Positions 53,628 to 63,280 of a DNA stretch of 64,000 nt are shown in pieces. How positions within the stretch are numbered: position 1 is the first letter of the stretch; each line of letters begins with the position of its first letter. Location: NCBI RefSeq assembly GCF_947504105.1, contig NZ_CANNGP010000009.1:1-64000 (forward strand), read 5' to 3'. Origin of the DNA: an uncultured Tateyamaria sp. Its GTDB lineage: Bacteria > Pseudomonadota > Alphaproteobacteria > Rhodobacterales > Rhodobacteraceae. The position numbers and the translations under genes were made by a program. Under the pieces are notes generated by a model. It was not told the origin of the DNA and made no database searches. It saw only the letters and a list, made by a program, of their open reading frames with translations.

Positions 53628-54110
53628 TCAGCGCATTTTCATGATGATGCAGGTTGTGGAGCCCGTGGCATAAAGCTTGCCATCGTCGACACCGCGAATT
53701 TCGCCCGTCGCGACACCTGTGCTGCGCCCCGCGTGATCGACACGCCCAATACACGCGATTTCCATGCCCAATGGGATGCCGCGCGTCAGATTGATCTTGT
53801 ATTCAAGCGTTGTGTAGACCGATCCGGCGGGCACCTTGGTCATCACGGCGCAAGCCATCGCACTGTCCAAAAGCGTGCCGTACCAACCGCCATGGACAGT
53901 TCCCATCGGGTTGGTCACGTCGAATTCCGGCGTGCCGCGGAAGGTGACCAGGCCGTCCTGTACTTCATGTAGGGCATATCCCAACGTGTGGCCGATGGGT
54001 GGTCCGGGAACGGTGCCGTCCAGAATGCCCTGCATGAAGTCGAGGCCAGACATCGACAGGAGCTCGTCCTGGCTGGGCAGGTCCGTGATGCTTTGGGCGA
54101 GGCGGGGCAT
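53628..54110 (-). CDS. PaaI-family thioesterase (hotdog fold)
   Basis: This 160-residue protein has the hotdog motifs GTVHGGWYGTLLDSAMACAV and TTLEYKINLTRGIPLG of PaaI-type acyl-CoA thioesterases. It hydrolyses an aromatic or aliphatic acyl-CoA. It is alone on the minus strand. Confidence 0.85.
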   Translation of the reverse strand: MPRLAQSITDLPSQDELLSMSGLDFMQGILDGTVPGPPIGHTLGYALHEVQDGLVTFRGTPEFDVTNPMGTVHGGWYGTLLDSAMACAVMTKVPAGSVYTTLEYKINLTRGIPLGMEIACIGRVDHAGRSTGVATGEIRGVDDGKLYATGSTTCIIMKMR

Positions 54111-54191
54111 GTCTGTCTCCGGCTTGTTTGCCGGGACGGTAGTGCGATCAGACCGATTGGTCTAGTGACAAATGAGCGAGGCGGTCAGCCT

Positions 54192-54223
54192 CCGGGGTTT
54201 ACTTGGCAATATGAAGTCGATCA
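54192..54223 (-). repeat. Second, partial copy of the valS-end REP-like element
   Basis: CCGGGGTTTACTTGGCAATATGAAG ends in the metF stop as in the copy at 46069-46124, differing at a few positions and lacking the full hairpin. The shared parts (TTTA, TTGGCAA, ATGAAG) lie in the same order and phase with the stop codon. Confidence 0.5.
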
Positions 54224-55090
54224 GGCGACGTTGCGCATTTGCCTGGGCCGAACGAGGCCAAGGGCGCGACAGACTTTGAGCGTGAGGTCGGGACGATTGA
54301 GCGTGTAGAAATGGAGCTTGTCCACACCTTCGGTGATGAGCGTATCGCACAGATCGGCGCAGTGGGTCAGGGCAAAGAGTTGTGCCCGGTCTTCGCGGTC
54401 GGCCCGGTCAAACGCGGTTGCAGTCGCCACCGGAATGGGCGTGCCGCATCTTTCTGCAAAGCTGCGCGCGCGCGTCCAGTTGGCCACGGGGAAGATACCC
54501 GGCGTGATGGGCGCGGTGATGCCGGCAGCCGCGCAGGCATCACGGAAGCGCAGGAAGCTGTCGGCCTCAAAGAAGAACTGGGTGATCGCTTCGGACGCGC
54601 CTGCCTCAATCTTGGCCTTCAGCCAGTCAATGTTTTGCTGGGCCGAGGCCGCGTCCGGGTGGCTATCGGGGTAGGCGCCCACGCGGATGGTGAACTGGCC
54701 CATATCCGACAAGGCGCGGATCAGATCGACACTGTCCGTAAAGCCGTCTGGGTGCGGTGCGAAGGCGCCGCCGCCCTGTGCATCGCCGCGCAGGGCCACG
54801 ATGTCCTTAACCCCGCTGGCCGCATATTTCTCTGCGGTACGCAGAACGTCGTCGCGGCTTTGACCCGTGCAGGTCAGGTGCGCTGCAACCGGCAGGCCGG
54901 ATGTCTTGCGCAGGGTCCGGGCGGCTTCCTGTGTCAGCGACTGTGTCGTTCCACCCGCGCCATAGGTCACGGATACAAAGCGCGGGTTCAGGGGGGTGAG
55001 CGCCTGCACCGTGTCCCACAGGTGGAATGAAGCGTCGAGGGATTTGGGCGGAAACGTCTCGAACGACAAGGCGACATTGGGCATGGGCAT
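54221..55090 (-). CDS. metF: Methylenetetrahydrofolate reductase
   Basis: This 289-residue TIM-barrel flavoprotein has the N-terminal LSFETFPPKS, SVTYGAGGTTQ and the FAD region DIVALRGDAQGG. The catalytic glutamate is in SFETFPP. It reduces 5,10-methylene-THF for methionine synthesis. The ATG at 55090 has AAAGGAG 8 bases upstream. It is divergent from metR, with a MetR-box-like site between. Confidence 0.92.
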   Translation of the reverse strand: MPMPNVALSFETFPPKSLDASFHLWDTVQALTPLNPRFVSVTYGAGGTTQSLTQEAARTLRKTSGLPVAAHLTCTGQSRDDVLRTAEKYAASGVKDIVALRGDAQGGGAFAPHPDGFTDSVDLIRALSDMGQFTIRVGAYPDSHPDAASAQQNIDWLKAKIEAGASEAITQFFFEADSFLRFRDACAAAGITAPITPGIFPVANWTRARSFAERCGTPIPVATATAFDRADREDRAQLFALTHCADLCDTLITEGVDKLHFYTLNRPDLTLKVCRALGLVRPRQMRNVA

Positions 55091-55137
55091 GCGGCAGGCT
55101 CCTTTGGGCTTGTTGTACAATGCCCTGACGCGTATCT

Positions 55138-55150
55138 TGAGGCAAATTCA
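55138..55150. promoter_or_regulatory. MetR-box-like site
   Basis: TGAGGCAAATTCA matches the MetR consensus TGAA-N5-TTCA with one mismatch. It lies between divergent metF and metR, where MetR is expected to bind. Confidence 0.55.
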
Positions 55151-55178
55151 TAACTCTCAAGATAAACATGAGTTCCGT

Positions 55179-56084
55179 ATGCATATCGAGTTTCGCCATC
55201 TGCGCACGATCAAGGCCATTCACGAAGCCGGTGGCTTGGCACGTGCCGCGGATCAGTTGCACATCACCCAGTCGGCGCTGAGCCATCAGATCAAGGGGCT
55301 GGAGGATCAGGCCGGTGTGGAGCTGTTCGTGCGCCGCTCGAAGCCATTGAAACTGTCAGCGGCCGGACTGCGCTTGCTGCGGTTGGCCGAACAAGTCTTG
55401 CCGCAGGTCGAGGCAGCGGCAGCGGAGTTTTCCTCCTTGCGCGACGGGTCGTCGGGTCGCTTGCATATCGCCATCGAATGTCACGCCTGTTTCGAGTGGC
55501 TGTTCCCGGTGCTCGAAATGTTTCGCAAAAGCTGGCCGGATGTGGATGTCGATATTCGCCCGGGCCTTGCCTTTGATGCACTGCCCGCGCTGATGAAGGA
55601 GGAGGTGGATCTGGTGGTGTCTTCGGACCCTGAAAATCTGCCTGGGGTGACCTTTGTCGAACTCTTTGATTACGCGCCGGTTTTTGTAGCTGCATCATCC
55701 CACCCGCTGGCACAGAAACCATATGTTGATGCGGCGGATTTTCGGGATCAGACCTTGATCACCTATCCGGTGGAACGCACCCGGCTGGACGTGTTCAGCC
55801 AATTGCTGATCCCGGCCAAGGTGGAACCTGCGGCGGTGCGGCAGGCCGAGTTGACGGCGGTGATTTTGCTGTTGGTGGCGTCAAATCGCGGTGTTTCTGT
55901 ATTGCCCGATTGGGTGGTGCGCGAGGTGAAGTATTCGAGCGACTACGTTACTCGTCCGCTGACCAAGGAGGGGTTGACCCGGCGGCTGTATGCGGCGGTG
56001 CGGGATGATGATCTGGGCAAACCGTATATGGGTAAGTTGCTTGATCTGGCGCGCGTTGAAGCGCGGAAGCTTCAGGCGGCGTGA
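55179..56084 (+). CDS. metR: LysR-family regulator MetR
   Basis: This 301-residue LysR protein starts MHIEFRHLRTIKAIHEAGGL with a winged helix (RAADQLHITQSALSHQIKGLE, residues about 21-41). A C-terminal periplasmic-binding-like domain follows, with ECHACFEWLFPVLE typical of MetR. Its position opposite metF supports control of methionine genes with homocysteine as coinducer. Confidence 0.88.
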   Translation: MHIEFRHLRTIKAIHEAGGLARAADQLHITQSALSHQIKGLEDQAGVELFVRRSKPLKLSAAGLRLLRLAEQVLPQVEAAAAEFSSLRDGSSGRLHIAIECHACFEWLFPVLEMFRKSWPDVDVDIRPGLAFDALPALMKEEVDLVVSSDPENLPGVTFVELFDYAPVFVAASSHPLAQKPYVDAADFRDQTLITYPVERTRLDVFSQLLIPAKVEPAAVRQAELTAVILLLVASNRGVSVLPDWVVREVKYSSDYVTRPLTKEGLTRRLYAAVRDDDLGKPYMGKLLDLARVEARKLQAA

Positions 56085-56144
56085 GGTCGGGGCTGGCACT
56101 GTTTGCTGCGCAAATGCGCCCACCCACCAACCCAACAATCCGTG

Positions 56145-57182
56145 TCACACAAGTTTGACGATCTGTTTGCCGACATTTTTTCCTTCGAGCAGACCGATGA
56201 AAGCCGCAGGCGCGTTTTCCAGCCCCTCGGCGATGTCTTCAACAACTTTGATCTCGCCATTCAGGACTTTGGGGGTGACTTCTTTCAAAAAGCTTGGCAG
56301 CCGGTCCCAATGGTTTGAGATGATGAAGCCGTTGACGGACAGGAATTTGACAAGGATGGGCCGCCAGAGTGCGGGTGCGGACAGCGGTGTGTCGGCCCCG
56401 GCGCCCAAGCCCCCGGCGTTGTACCACGAGATCATGCCGCAGACCGGGATGCGCCCATGTGGGTTCATCAATGGCATGACTGCTTCCAGAACCTTGCCGC
56501 CCACGTTTTCGAAGTAGATGTCGATGCCCTTGGGTGCTGCGTCTTTGATCGCGGCGCGGAGCGAGCGGGCATCTGCGTGACCGCGGTGATCGATGCAGGC
56601 GTCGAAGCCGAACGTGTCAGTTGCGAGTGCGCATTTACCTGCGCCACCTGCAATGCCGACGGTCCGAAGGCCAAGAGATTTGGCAAGCTGGCCGACCATG
56701 GAGCCGACGGGGCCTGTGGCGGCAGCGACCACGAGCGTTTCGCCCTGTTTGGGTCGCCCGTATTCCATCAGTCCGTGCCATCCGGTGAAGCCCGGCATGC
56801 CAAGGACACCGAGGGCTGCGGTGACCGGGCCCATGTTCGGATCCAACTTGCGCAGCATCTTGGCGTCAGCCACCGCATGGGTGGCCCAGCCGAACATGCC
56901 CAAGACCATGTCGCCGGGCGTAAAGCCGTCAGCGTTGGACGTCAGCACTTCGCCCACGCCGCCGCCTTCCATCGTGCCGCCGATCGGTACAGGCGCCGCG
57001 TAGGACTGGGCGTCGTCCATGCGACCACGCATGTATGGGTCCAGTGACATGTAGTGGACGCGGACAAGAACCTCGCCTTGCGCAGGCTCCGGGATGGGGG
57101 CAGTTTCGAGGGCGAAGTTGTCTGGTGTCGGGGCACCTGTGGGGCGGCTGGTGAGTGTGATGTGCTGCATTTGGTCGGGCAT
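56145..57182 (-). CDS. NADP-dependent oxidoreductase, MDR/CurA-like
   Basis: This 345-residue protein of the zinc-free medium-chain reductase group has the NADP motif AATGPVGSMVGQLAKSLG and GIAGGAGKC. The N-terminal segment MSLDPYMRGRM is typical of the LTB4 dehydrogenase/CurA group. It reduces activated double bonds of enones. GGAAAGGAT precedes the ATG. Confidence 0.88.
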   Translation of the reverse strand: MPDQMQHITLTSRPTGAPTPDNFALETAPIPEPAQGEVLVRVHYMSLDPYMRGRMDDAQSYAAPVPIGGTMEGGGVGEVLTSNADGFTPGDMVLGMFGWATHAVADAKMLRKLDPNMGPVTAALGVLGMPGFTGWHGLMEYGRPKQGETLVVAAATGPVGSMVGQLAKSLGLRTVGIAGGAGKCALATDTFGFDACIDHRGHADARSLRAAIKDAAPKGIDIYFENVGGKVLEAVMPLMNPHGRIPVCGMISWYNAGGLGAGADTPLSAPALWRPILVKFLSVNGFIISNHWDRLPSFLKEVTPKVLNGEIKVVEDIAEGLENAPAAFIGLLEGKNVGKQIVKLV

Positions 57183-57292
57183 TGTGTATCCTTTCCTGTT
57201 GGCATCAGTCGATCAGTCCCGTGCCCCCTTGGCAACCGTGTATCCGCGGCGTATAGCGCGCCCTTGATCTTTCCCATCTCCGGAGCATCCCG

Positions 57293-58078
57293 ATGCAAGG
57301 CAGCGCAAATCTCAACATCATGATGAAGGCCGGGCGCAAGGCAGGCCGTTCGCTGGTCAAGGACTTCCGCGAGGTGGAAAACCTGCAGGTGTCGATGAAG
57401 GGCGCGGGCGATTTTGTGTCCAAGGCCGACCTCGCCGCCGAAGAGATCCTGAAGGAAGAGCTGCGCACCGCACGTCCGAACTATGGCTGGTTGGCCGAAG
57501 AGGGCGGCGAGGAAGACGGTGAAGACCCCACGCGCCGCTGGATCGTGGACCCGCTGGATGGCACCACGAACTTTCTGCACGGTCTGCCGCATTGGGCCGT
57601 ATCCATCGCGCTTGAACACAAGGGACAGGTCGTGGCGGGCGTTGTCTATGACGCCGCCAAGGACGAGATGTTCTTTGCCGAAAAGGGCAACGGTGCCTTC
57701 ATGAACGACAGCCGGTTGCGCGTGTCGGGGCGGCGACAGCTGATCGAGAGCGTGTTTGCCACCGGGCTACCCTTTGGCGGGCGGTCCGATCTGCCCGAGA
57801 CACTGAAGGAACTGGCACGCCTGATGCCCACTTGCGCCGGGGTCCGTCGCTTTGGCTCGGCAGCGCTGGATTTGGCCTATGTCGCGGCGGGTCGCTATGA
57901 CGGCTATTGGGAACGGCGCCTGAACGCGTGGGATTTGGCCGCTGGCTTGCTGATCGTGCGTGAAGCGGGTGGGCTGGTCGAGCCCCTGACCGAAGGCGGC
58001 AGCATCCTAGAAGATGGCGAGATCATCTGTGCCAACGAACACATGTTCGCACCCCTGGCCAAGATCATTCGCGTTTAA
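57293..58078 (+). CDS. Inositol monophosphatase family protein (SuhB-like)
   Basis: This 261-residue protein has the metal motifs WLAEEGGEE (E), the signature WIVDPLDGTTNF and the late WERRLNAWDLAAGLLIVREAGG. It hydrolyses inositol 1-phosphate or similar; SuhB also acts on ribosome assembly and transcription. The ATG has GGAG 8 bases upstream. It is divergent from the CurA-like gene. Confidence 0.9.
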   Translation: MQGSANLNIMMKAGRKAGRSLVKDFREVENLQVSMKGAGDFVSKADLAAEEILKEELRTARPNYGWLAEEGGEEDGEDPTRRWIVDPLDGTTNFLHGLPHWAVSIALEHKGQVVAGVVYDAAKDEMFFAEKGNGAFMNDSRLRVSGRRQLIESVFATGLPFGGRSDLPETLKELARLMPTCAGVRRFGSAALDLAYVAAGRYDGYWERRLNAWDLAAGLLIVREAGGLVEPLTEGGSILEDGEIICANEHMFAPLAKIIRV

Positions 58079-58111
58079 GACTTTAAAGTCGCGCGTCGAT
58101 CGGACCTCAGT

Positions 58112-58495
58112 CTAGCGGCTCTCCGGCTTCTTATCCGGAGCCGCATCCGACGGGTGATTCACCCCATCATGCCACGGGATCGGTTCGTGGTCCGCCGGGT
58201 TCACCCCGTCAAGCGCACCCATGTTCACCCCGATCTCGTCCGGGTTCGAGCGGCGGTTGTGGTACATGTATATGCCGCAGACATTGCAGAAGTGGTGCTT
58301 GGCCGTCTTCGTACCCCACTGATACGTCGTCAGGTTCTCCGCGCCCCTTATGATCCTGACGCCATCCTTGGGCGCGGTGACGGCGGGCGCGGCCCGGCGG
58401 CGGCAAAAGGAACAATCGCACCGCCCGGCACTCGCCAAACCGTCGCTCAGCGTGACCTCAAGCACAACGGCACCGCAATGGCAGGACGCTCTCAT
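58112..58495 (-). CDS. GFA/CENP-V family zinc protein
   Basis: This 127-residue protein has zinc ligands in SCHCGAV, RCDCSFCRRR and FCNVCGIYMYH, the GFA fold (glutathione-dependent formaldehyde-activating-like). It may bind a thiol adduct, but most members have unknown roles. Its ATG overlaps the rhomboid stop, so the two are cotranslated. Confidence 0.85.
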   Translation of the reverse strand: MRASCHCGAVVLEVTLSDGLASAGRCDCSFCRRRAAPAVTAPKDGVRIIRGAENLTTYQWGTKTAKHHFCNVCGIYMYHNRRSNPDEIGVNMGALDGVNPADHEPIPWHDGVNHPSDAAPDKKPESR

Positions 58496-59226
58496 CGCCG
58501 CACCTTGGGGATGCGAGACATGGCGTAGCGGGCCTCGGGATGGGGCGGGTGCCCTGCGGTGCGCTGCCAGAATGCGGGCCCCCCGCGCCTGAGCCAGACC
58601 GGAATGGTCAGAAGTATGCCCGCGACAAAGCCGCCCGCATGCGCCCAATACGCCACGCCACCACCGTTCGGATCACTGCCGACGCCGCCCACAAACTGCA
58701 TGCCGAACCATATGAGCAACATGATCCAGGCGGGAATGGGGAAGATGCGAAAGATGATGATCAGGATCAGCAGAATGTCGACACGCGCCTTGGGAAAAAG
58801 CAACAAGTACCCGCCCATCACACCGGCAATGGCCCCCGACGCACCCACAACTGGCACCACCGACCCCGGGGCAGACAGGATGTGGATCCCACTCGCTGCG
58901 ATCCCGGTAGTCAGGTAGAAGCCAAGGAAGGGCATATGCCCCATCTCGTCCTCCACATTGTCGCCAAAGATGTACAAAAACAGCATGTTGCCGGCCAGAT
59001 GCAACCAACCGCCATGCAAGAACATGGAGGTGAGTAGCGTCGAAAACCCGTCTCCGGACAAGATGCGCGCGGGGATCGCGGCATAGTCGAAAAAGAAACG
59101 GTTCAGCGCGCGCTCATCTGCGAACAGGCCGACGTAACTCAGAAATACCACCAAGTTGATCGCCATAAGGGCGTAAGTGACATAGGGTGTTCGGCCAGAG
59201 GGATTGTGATCGCGGATCGGAAACAT
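58492..59226 (-). CDS. Rhomboid family intramembrane serine protease
   Basis: This 244-residue membrane protein has the rhomboid motifs: H-x-x-x-N (HLAGNMLFLYIFG), GASGAIAG with the catalytic serine and the late H in YWAHAGGFVAG. About six transmembrane helices. The start at 59226 (MFPIRDHNPSGRTPYVTYAL) fits family starts; the frame is open upstream to 59388. It cleaves membrane protein segments. Confidence 0.88.
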   Translation of the reverse strand: MFPIRDHNPSGRTPYVTYALMAINLVVFLSYVGLFADERALNRFFFDYAAIPARILSGDGFSTLLTSMFLHGGWLHLAGNMLFLYIFGDNVEDEMGHMPFLGFYLTTGIAASGIHILSAPGSVVPVVGASGAIAGVMGGYLLLFPKARVDILLILIIIFRIFPIPAWIMLLIWFGMQFVGGVGSDPNGGGVAYWAHAGGFVAGILLTIPVWLRRGGPAFWQRTAGHPPHPEARYAMSRIPKVRR

Positions 59227-59344
59227 AGGGGCACAGTTGTGCTTGGCGCAGCATGCGTCAAGCACTGACGGTACCGTATCCGTGATTTGCAAGTGATCCG
59301 AATTTCGCAATGTTACGTGCCAGCAGCGAAAGGGATGTCCGAAG

Positions 59345-59731
59345 ATGAAACTTGGGTTGCAGATTGTCGTCGGGATACTGAGCCTCATCCCGGGCCTCTA
59401 TGGCCTCGTGAACACGTGGGTAGGCGCGGCCCGGTTTCTTGAACCTGATGTGGTGAACGCCGCGATCGATAGCCAATTCCGGTTCCAGTCTGGTATCTAT
59501 TTTGGTTTGGCCATCATGATCTGGTATGCGATCCCGCGCATCGACCGAGCGACAACTCTGTTTCGTATGATTGCATTGACCATTTTTGTTGGTGGTTTGG
59601 GGCGTCTGTTGTCTTGGCTCACCGTTGGTCAACCGGATGCGATCATGACGGGCGCCATGTTCCTCGAACTCTCAGTGCCCGTTCTAATCCTTTGGCAGAA
59701 TGCCATTCGAACGGATCGTATGTCCGCGTGA
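59345..59731 (+). CDS. DUF4345 family membrane protein
   Basis: This 128-residue protein has four hydrophobic segments (LGLQIVVGILSLIPGLYGL; SGIYFGLAIMIWYAI; FRMIALTIFVGGLGRLL; GAMFLELSVPVLIL), the DUF4345 layout. Function unknown. A strong terminator follows at 59746-59778. Confidence 0.7.
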   Translation: MKLGLQIVVGILSLIPGLYGLVNTWVGAARFLEPDVVNAAIDSQFRFQSGIYFGLAIMIWYAIPRIDRATTLFRMIALTIFVGGLGRLLSWLTVGQPDAIMTGAMFLELSVPVLILWQNAIRTDRMSA

Positions 59732-59745
59732 AGGATGCGCTGACG

Positions 59746-59778
59746 CCGGAAACCCTGACGGTTTCCGGTCCGTTTTTT
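59746..59778 (+). terminator. Intrinsic terminator
   Basis: A perfect 9-bp stem (CCGGAAACC with GGTTTCCGG) and 5-base loop are followed by a run of six T at 59773-59778. It ends the DUF4345 transcript before the convergent putA. Confidence 0.85.
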
Positions 59779-59796
59779 GTTCCTGCTGCGTTGTTG

Positions 59797-62700
59797 TCAA
59801 CTGGCCGCGCCAAGCAGTGCCGCGTTCCCGCCTGAGGCAGTGGTGTCCACGCACACGTGCCGTTCGACGAAGACATGCGCTCTGTCCGGTTGACCCGTAA
59901 TCAAGGGGATGATCGGCCCATTGCGTTTGGCAAGTGCCTTTTCCAATTTGGCGCTCACTGCGTCAACCTCACCCCACCAGATCACACCACCATAGGCGGG
60001 GCCATCGGTCAGCCGTTGTGGATCAATATCGCCTGTCGCCATCACAGCGGTGCCGCCCAGCGCCGTCACAACGGCCATCTGCGCTGCCGCCGCCTCTGGT
60101 CCGGGACCGGCACAAAGCAATGCGGGTCGCGGGTGGCGGCTGTGCACGTTGGATTCGCCTGTGGGGCCGGGAAGTGCTGTGCTGTCCTGTAGCGTTTGGG
60201 AGGTTTGGGGTAGTGCTGGCAATGCGGCGGGTTTGGCCCACGACCCGGATGATGTCGCGCGTGTCTTTGCCCGGAATCGTAGCAGGTAATCCGGTCCGCC
60301 TGCCTTGGGTCCGGTCCCAGACAAACCATGCCCACCGAATGGCTGACTGCCCACGATGGCCCCGATCTGGTTGCGATTGACATAGATGTTGCCCGCCCCG
60401 ATGCGGTCCGTGACATGCTGCACTCGGTCGTCAATGCGCGTGTGTAGTCCAAAGGTCAGGCCATAGCCTGTCTTGTTGATCGCATCGATGACTGCGTCCA
60501 GCGCTTGGGCCTTGTAGGTCGCGATGTGCAGAACGGGTCCGAAGATTTCGCGCTCGATGTCGTCGATCCCCTCGACGCGGATGAGGGCCGGTGCCACGAA
60601 ATGCCCCTCGGTCGAGGTTTTGAGCTGGTGCAGCAGGCGCCCCTCGGTTCGCGCTGTCGCGACATGGGTGTCGATGCCTGCCTGCGCTTCTGCATCTATG
60701 ACCGGGCCCACATCGGTGGCCAGGTGCCACGGCGCGCCAATCCGCAAAGCGTCCATCGCGCCGATCAGCATCTCGGTCAGATGCGGGGCGATGTCCTCTT
60801 GCACATAGAGGCATCGCAGGGCGGAGCAGCGCTGACCCGCAGATTGGAATGCACTTTCAACGATGCTGCGTACGGCTTGTTCGGGGAGGGCGGTGCTGTC
60901 GACAATCATCGCGTTCAGCCCCCCGGTTTCGGCGATCAGAGGTGTGCCGGGTGCTGCATGGTCGGCAAGGTTTGCCCGTATGCGCAATGCGGTCTCGGTC
61001 GAGCCTGTGAAGGCAACGCCGTTGACATCCGGGTGCCCTGTGAGCGCCGCACCGACGTCGCCAGCCCCAAGCAGCAACTGCAGGCTGGCGCGTGGAACCC
61101 CGGCCTCGTGCAACAGGTCGATGGCGCGATATGCGATCAGTGATGTCTGCTCTGCCGATTTGGCGAGAACGGCGTTGCCAGCGCTCAGGGCTGCCGCGAT
61201 CTGGCCGGTAAAGATGGCCAATGGGAAGTTCCACGGGGAAATACAGACAAACGTACCTGCTGGCGACAAGCCGTCTGCTTGCGTTGCGTAGTAGCGCAGG
61301 AAATCCACCGCTTCGCGCAGCTCGGCGACGGCGTCTTGCAGTGTCTTGCCCGCCTCGCGGGCGAGAAGCGCGAACAGTTCGCCAAAATGCGCTTCGTAAA
61401 GATCGGCGGCGGCGGTCAGGATGCGGGCCCGGACTTCGGGTGGTGCGGACCACTGTTCCGCGTCAGCAAAAGCCTGATGCACCATGTTTGGTTTGGCCCA
61501 TATCGCGTTGCCCACCACGTCCTGTGGGTCCGCGGGGTTAAGAATCTGCCTTGGCGCGCCATCGCAGACGCTGACGGTGAGCGACCTTGCATCCCATTGA
61601 TGCCCGGCAAAGCCCTGACGGGCCTTTTCGACCCCTGCAAGGGTCGGTGTGTGCGTCAGGTCGAACCCTTGGGAATTGCGACGTTCCGGCGCGAACAGGG
61701 CAGGCCCGTCGGGGATGGTGATCGCGCTGTCTGCCAGCGCTTCGAACGGATCGGCTGCGACAATTTCGGGCGGCACATCCTCGTCTACAATCTGGTTCAC
61801 GAAGCTGGAGTTGGCACCATTCTCCAAGAGCCGCCGCACAAGGTAAGCCAGCAGATCCCGATGTGCCCCCACAGGCGCATAGATCCGGCACCGGGTCCTG
61901 TTGTCGCGCAGCACCATGCTGTGCAGTGCTTCGCCCATCCCGTGCAGACGTTGGAATTCAAAGGGTTGTTCATCGGCCATATGCAGGATCGCAGCGACCG
62001 TATGTGCGTTGTGCGTGGCAAATTGCGGATAGATGCGGTCCGTCATACCCAGCAGTTTGCGGGCATTGGCGATGTAGGACACATCCGTCGCCGCCTTGCG
62101 TGTAAACACGGGAAAGCCTTCAACACCTTCGACCTGCGCGCGCTTGATCTCGGTATCCCAATAGGCGCCTTTGACCAGCCGCACCATCAGCTTGCGGTCG
62201 TGGCGTGTGGCCATGTCATGGATCGCGTCGATGGCCGTGCCTGCGCGGGGACCATAGGCCTGAACCACGATGCCGAACCCGTCCCATCCGGCCAGTGCAT
62301 TTTCTCGCAGGACCGCATCAATGACCTGAAGGGAAAGCGACAGGCGGTCCGCCTCTTCCGCGTCCACGTTCAGTCCCATTCCCGCCGATGCAGCCAGCAA
62401 GGCCAGAGAACGCAGGCGCGGTACGAGGTCACGCATCACGGCGGCCTCTTGCGCGCGCTCATAGCGCGGGTGCAGAGCCGAGAGCTTGACCGAGATGCCG
62501 GGGTTCTCACGGATGTCCGCGCTGGTGCAGGCCCGCGCGATGCCCGAGATGGCGCGCGAGTAGCTGAGATGGTAGCGCCGTGCATCCGCGTCTGTCAGCG
62601 CCGCCTCGCCCAGCATGTCGTAGGAATAGGTGAAACCCTCGGCCTCCATTCCGGCGGCACGGTCCATCGCGCTGTCAATGTCTTCGCCCAGCACAAACTG

Positions 62701-63210
62701 TCGGCCCATCTCTTTCATGGCGCGGGATACGGCAGCGCGGATAACCGGTTCGCCCAGACGCTTTATGGCCCCGCGCAGGTGGCCGATGGGCCCCGGTTGG
62801 TCATCGTCCAGCACGCGGCCCGTCAGCATCAGTGCCCATGTCGACGCATTCACCAGTGACGATGTCGAATGACCCAGGTGCTTGCCCCAGTTCGATGGCG
62901 CGATCTTGTCCTCGATCAACGCGTCGATCGTATCGGCGTCCGGCACGCGCAAGAGCGCCTCGGCCAGACACATGAGCGCGACACCTTCGTCGGTCGACAG
63001 ACCGTATTCGGCCAGAAATGTTTCCATCAATCCGGGTGCTGCCTGGGTGCGGATGCCTGTCACCAAGTCGGCGGCGCGCGCGCAGATCGATTTGCGGTCT
63101 GCAGTGGACAAGTTGGCCGTCCGGATCAGGTCGGCCAGAACGGCATCGGGGTCCGCATACATACCCTCATCAAGCGATGCGGATTGCTCAAGGTTCATTT
63201 CACGTACCAT
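59797..63210 (-). CDS. putA: Bifunctional proline dehydrogenase / glutamate-semialdehyde dehydrogenase
   Basis: This 1137-residue PutA has an N-terminal helical region and the FAD-binding PRODH barrel (LMVRLVKGAYWDTEIKRAQ; RLHGMGEALH). The P5C dehydrogenase follows, with the catalytic cysteine in SAGQRCSALRCLYV and the glutamate near LIAETGGLNAMIVDS, then a C-terminal tail. It lacks an N-terminal RHH DNA-binding domain, so it is not a self-repressor; the divergent Lrp-type gene takes that part. The ATG at 63210 is preferred because AAAAGGAAAG precedes it; another lies at 63228. Confidence 0.92.
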   Translation of the reverse strand: MVREMNLEQSASLDEGMYADPDAVLADLIRTANLSTADRKSICARAADLVTGIRTQAAPGLMETFLAEYGLSTDEGVALMCLAEALLRVPDADTIDALIEDKIAPSNWGKHLGHSTSSLVNASTWALMLTGRVLDDDQPGPIGHLRGAIKRLGEPVIRAAVSRAMKEMGRQFVLGEDIDSAMDRAAGMEAEGFTYSYDMLGEAALTDADARRYHLSYSRAISGIARACTSADIRENPGISVKLSALHPRYERAQEAAVMRDLVPRLRSLALLAASAGMGLNVDAEEADRLSLSLQVIDAVLRENALAGWDGFGIVVQAYGPRAGTAIDAIHDMATRHDRKLMVRLVKGAYWDTEIKRAQVEGVEGFPVFTRKAATDVSYIANARKLLGMTDRIYPQFATHNAHTVAAILHMADEQPFEFQRLHGMGEALHSMVLRDNRTRCRIYAPVGAHRDLLAYLVRRLLENGANSSFVNQIVDEDVPPEIVAADPFEALADSAITIPDGPALFAPERRNSQGFDLTHTPTLAGVEKARQGFAGHQWDARSLTVSVCDGAPRQILNPADPQDVVGNAIWAKPNMVHQAFADAEQWSAPPEVRARILTAAADLYEAHFGELFALLAREAGKTLQDAVAELREAVDFLRYYATQADGLSPAGTFVCISPWNFPLAIFTGQIAAALSAGNAVLAKSAEQTSLIAYRAIDLLHEAGVPRASLQLLLGAGDVGAALTGHPDVNGVAFTGSTETALRIRANLADHAAPGTPLIAETGGLNAMIVDSTALPEQAVRSIVESAFQSAGQRCSALRCLYVQEDIAPHLTEMLIGAMDALRIGAPWHLATDVGPVIDAEAQAGIDTHVATARTEGRLLHQLKTSTEGHFVAPALIRVEGIDDIEREIFGPVLHIATYKAQALDAVIDAINKTGYGLTFGLHTRIDDRVQHVTDRIGAGNIYVNRNQIGAIVGSQPFGGHGLSGTGPKAGGPDYLLRFRAKTRATSSGSWAKPAALPALPQTSQTLQDSTALPGPTGESNVHSRHPRPALLCAGPGPEAAAAQMAVVTALGGTAVMATGDIDPQRLTDGPAYGGVIWWGEVDAVSAKLEKALAKRNGPIIPLITGQPDRAHVFVERHVCVDTTASGGNAALLGAAS

Positions 63211-63243
63211 GGCGCTTTCCTTTTCCATTTAGATAAGTATATC

Positions 63244-63257
63244 ACCGGTTGGCCGGT
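63244..63257. promoter_or_regulatory. Possible operator between putA and its regulator
   Basis: ACCGG-TTGG-CCGGT is a perfect 5-bp inverted repeat in the 70-base intergenic region of the divergent putA and Lrp-type gene. It could bind the regulator. Confidence 0.35.
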
Positions 63258-63280
63258 CAGAATGATTGAAGTTGGCAAAA

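Noticed and set aside
61279-62859. Plus-strand open frame of about 526 codons opposite putA
   Set aside because: Antisense of the proline dehydrogenase domain; no start signal or family resemblance.
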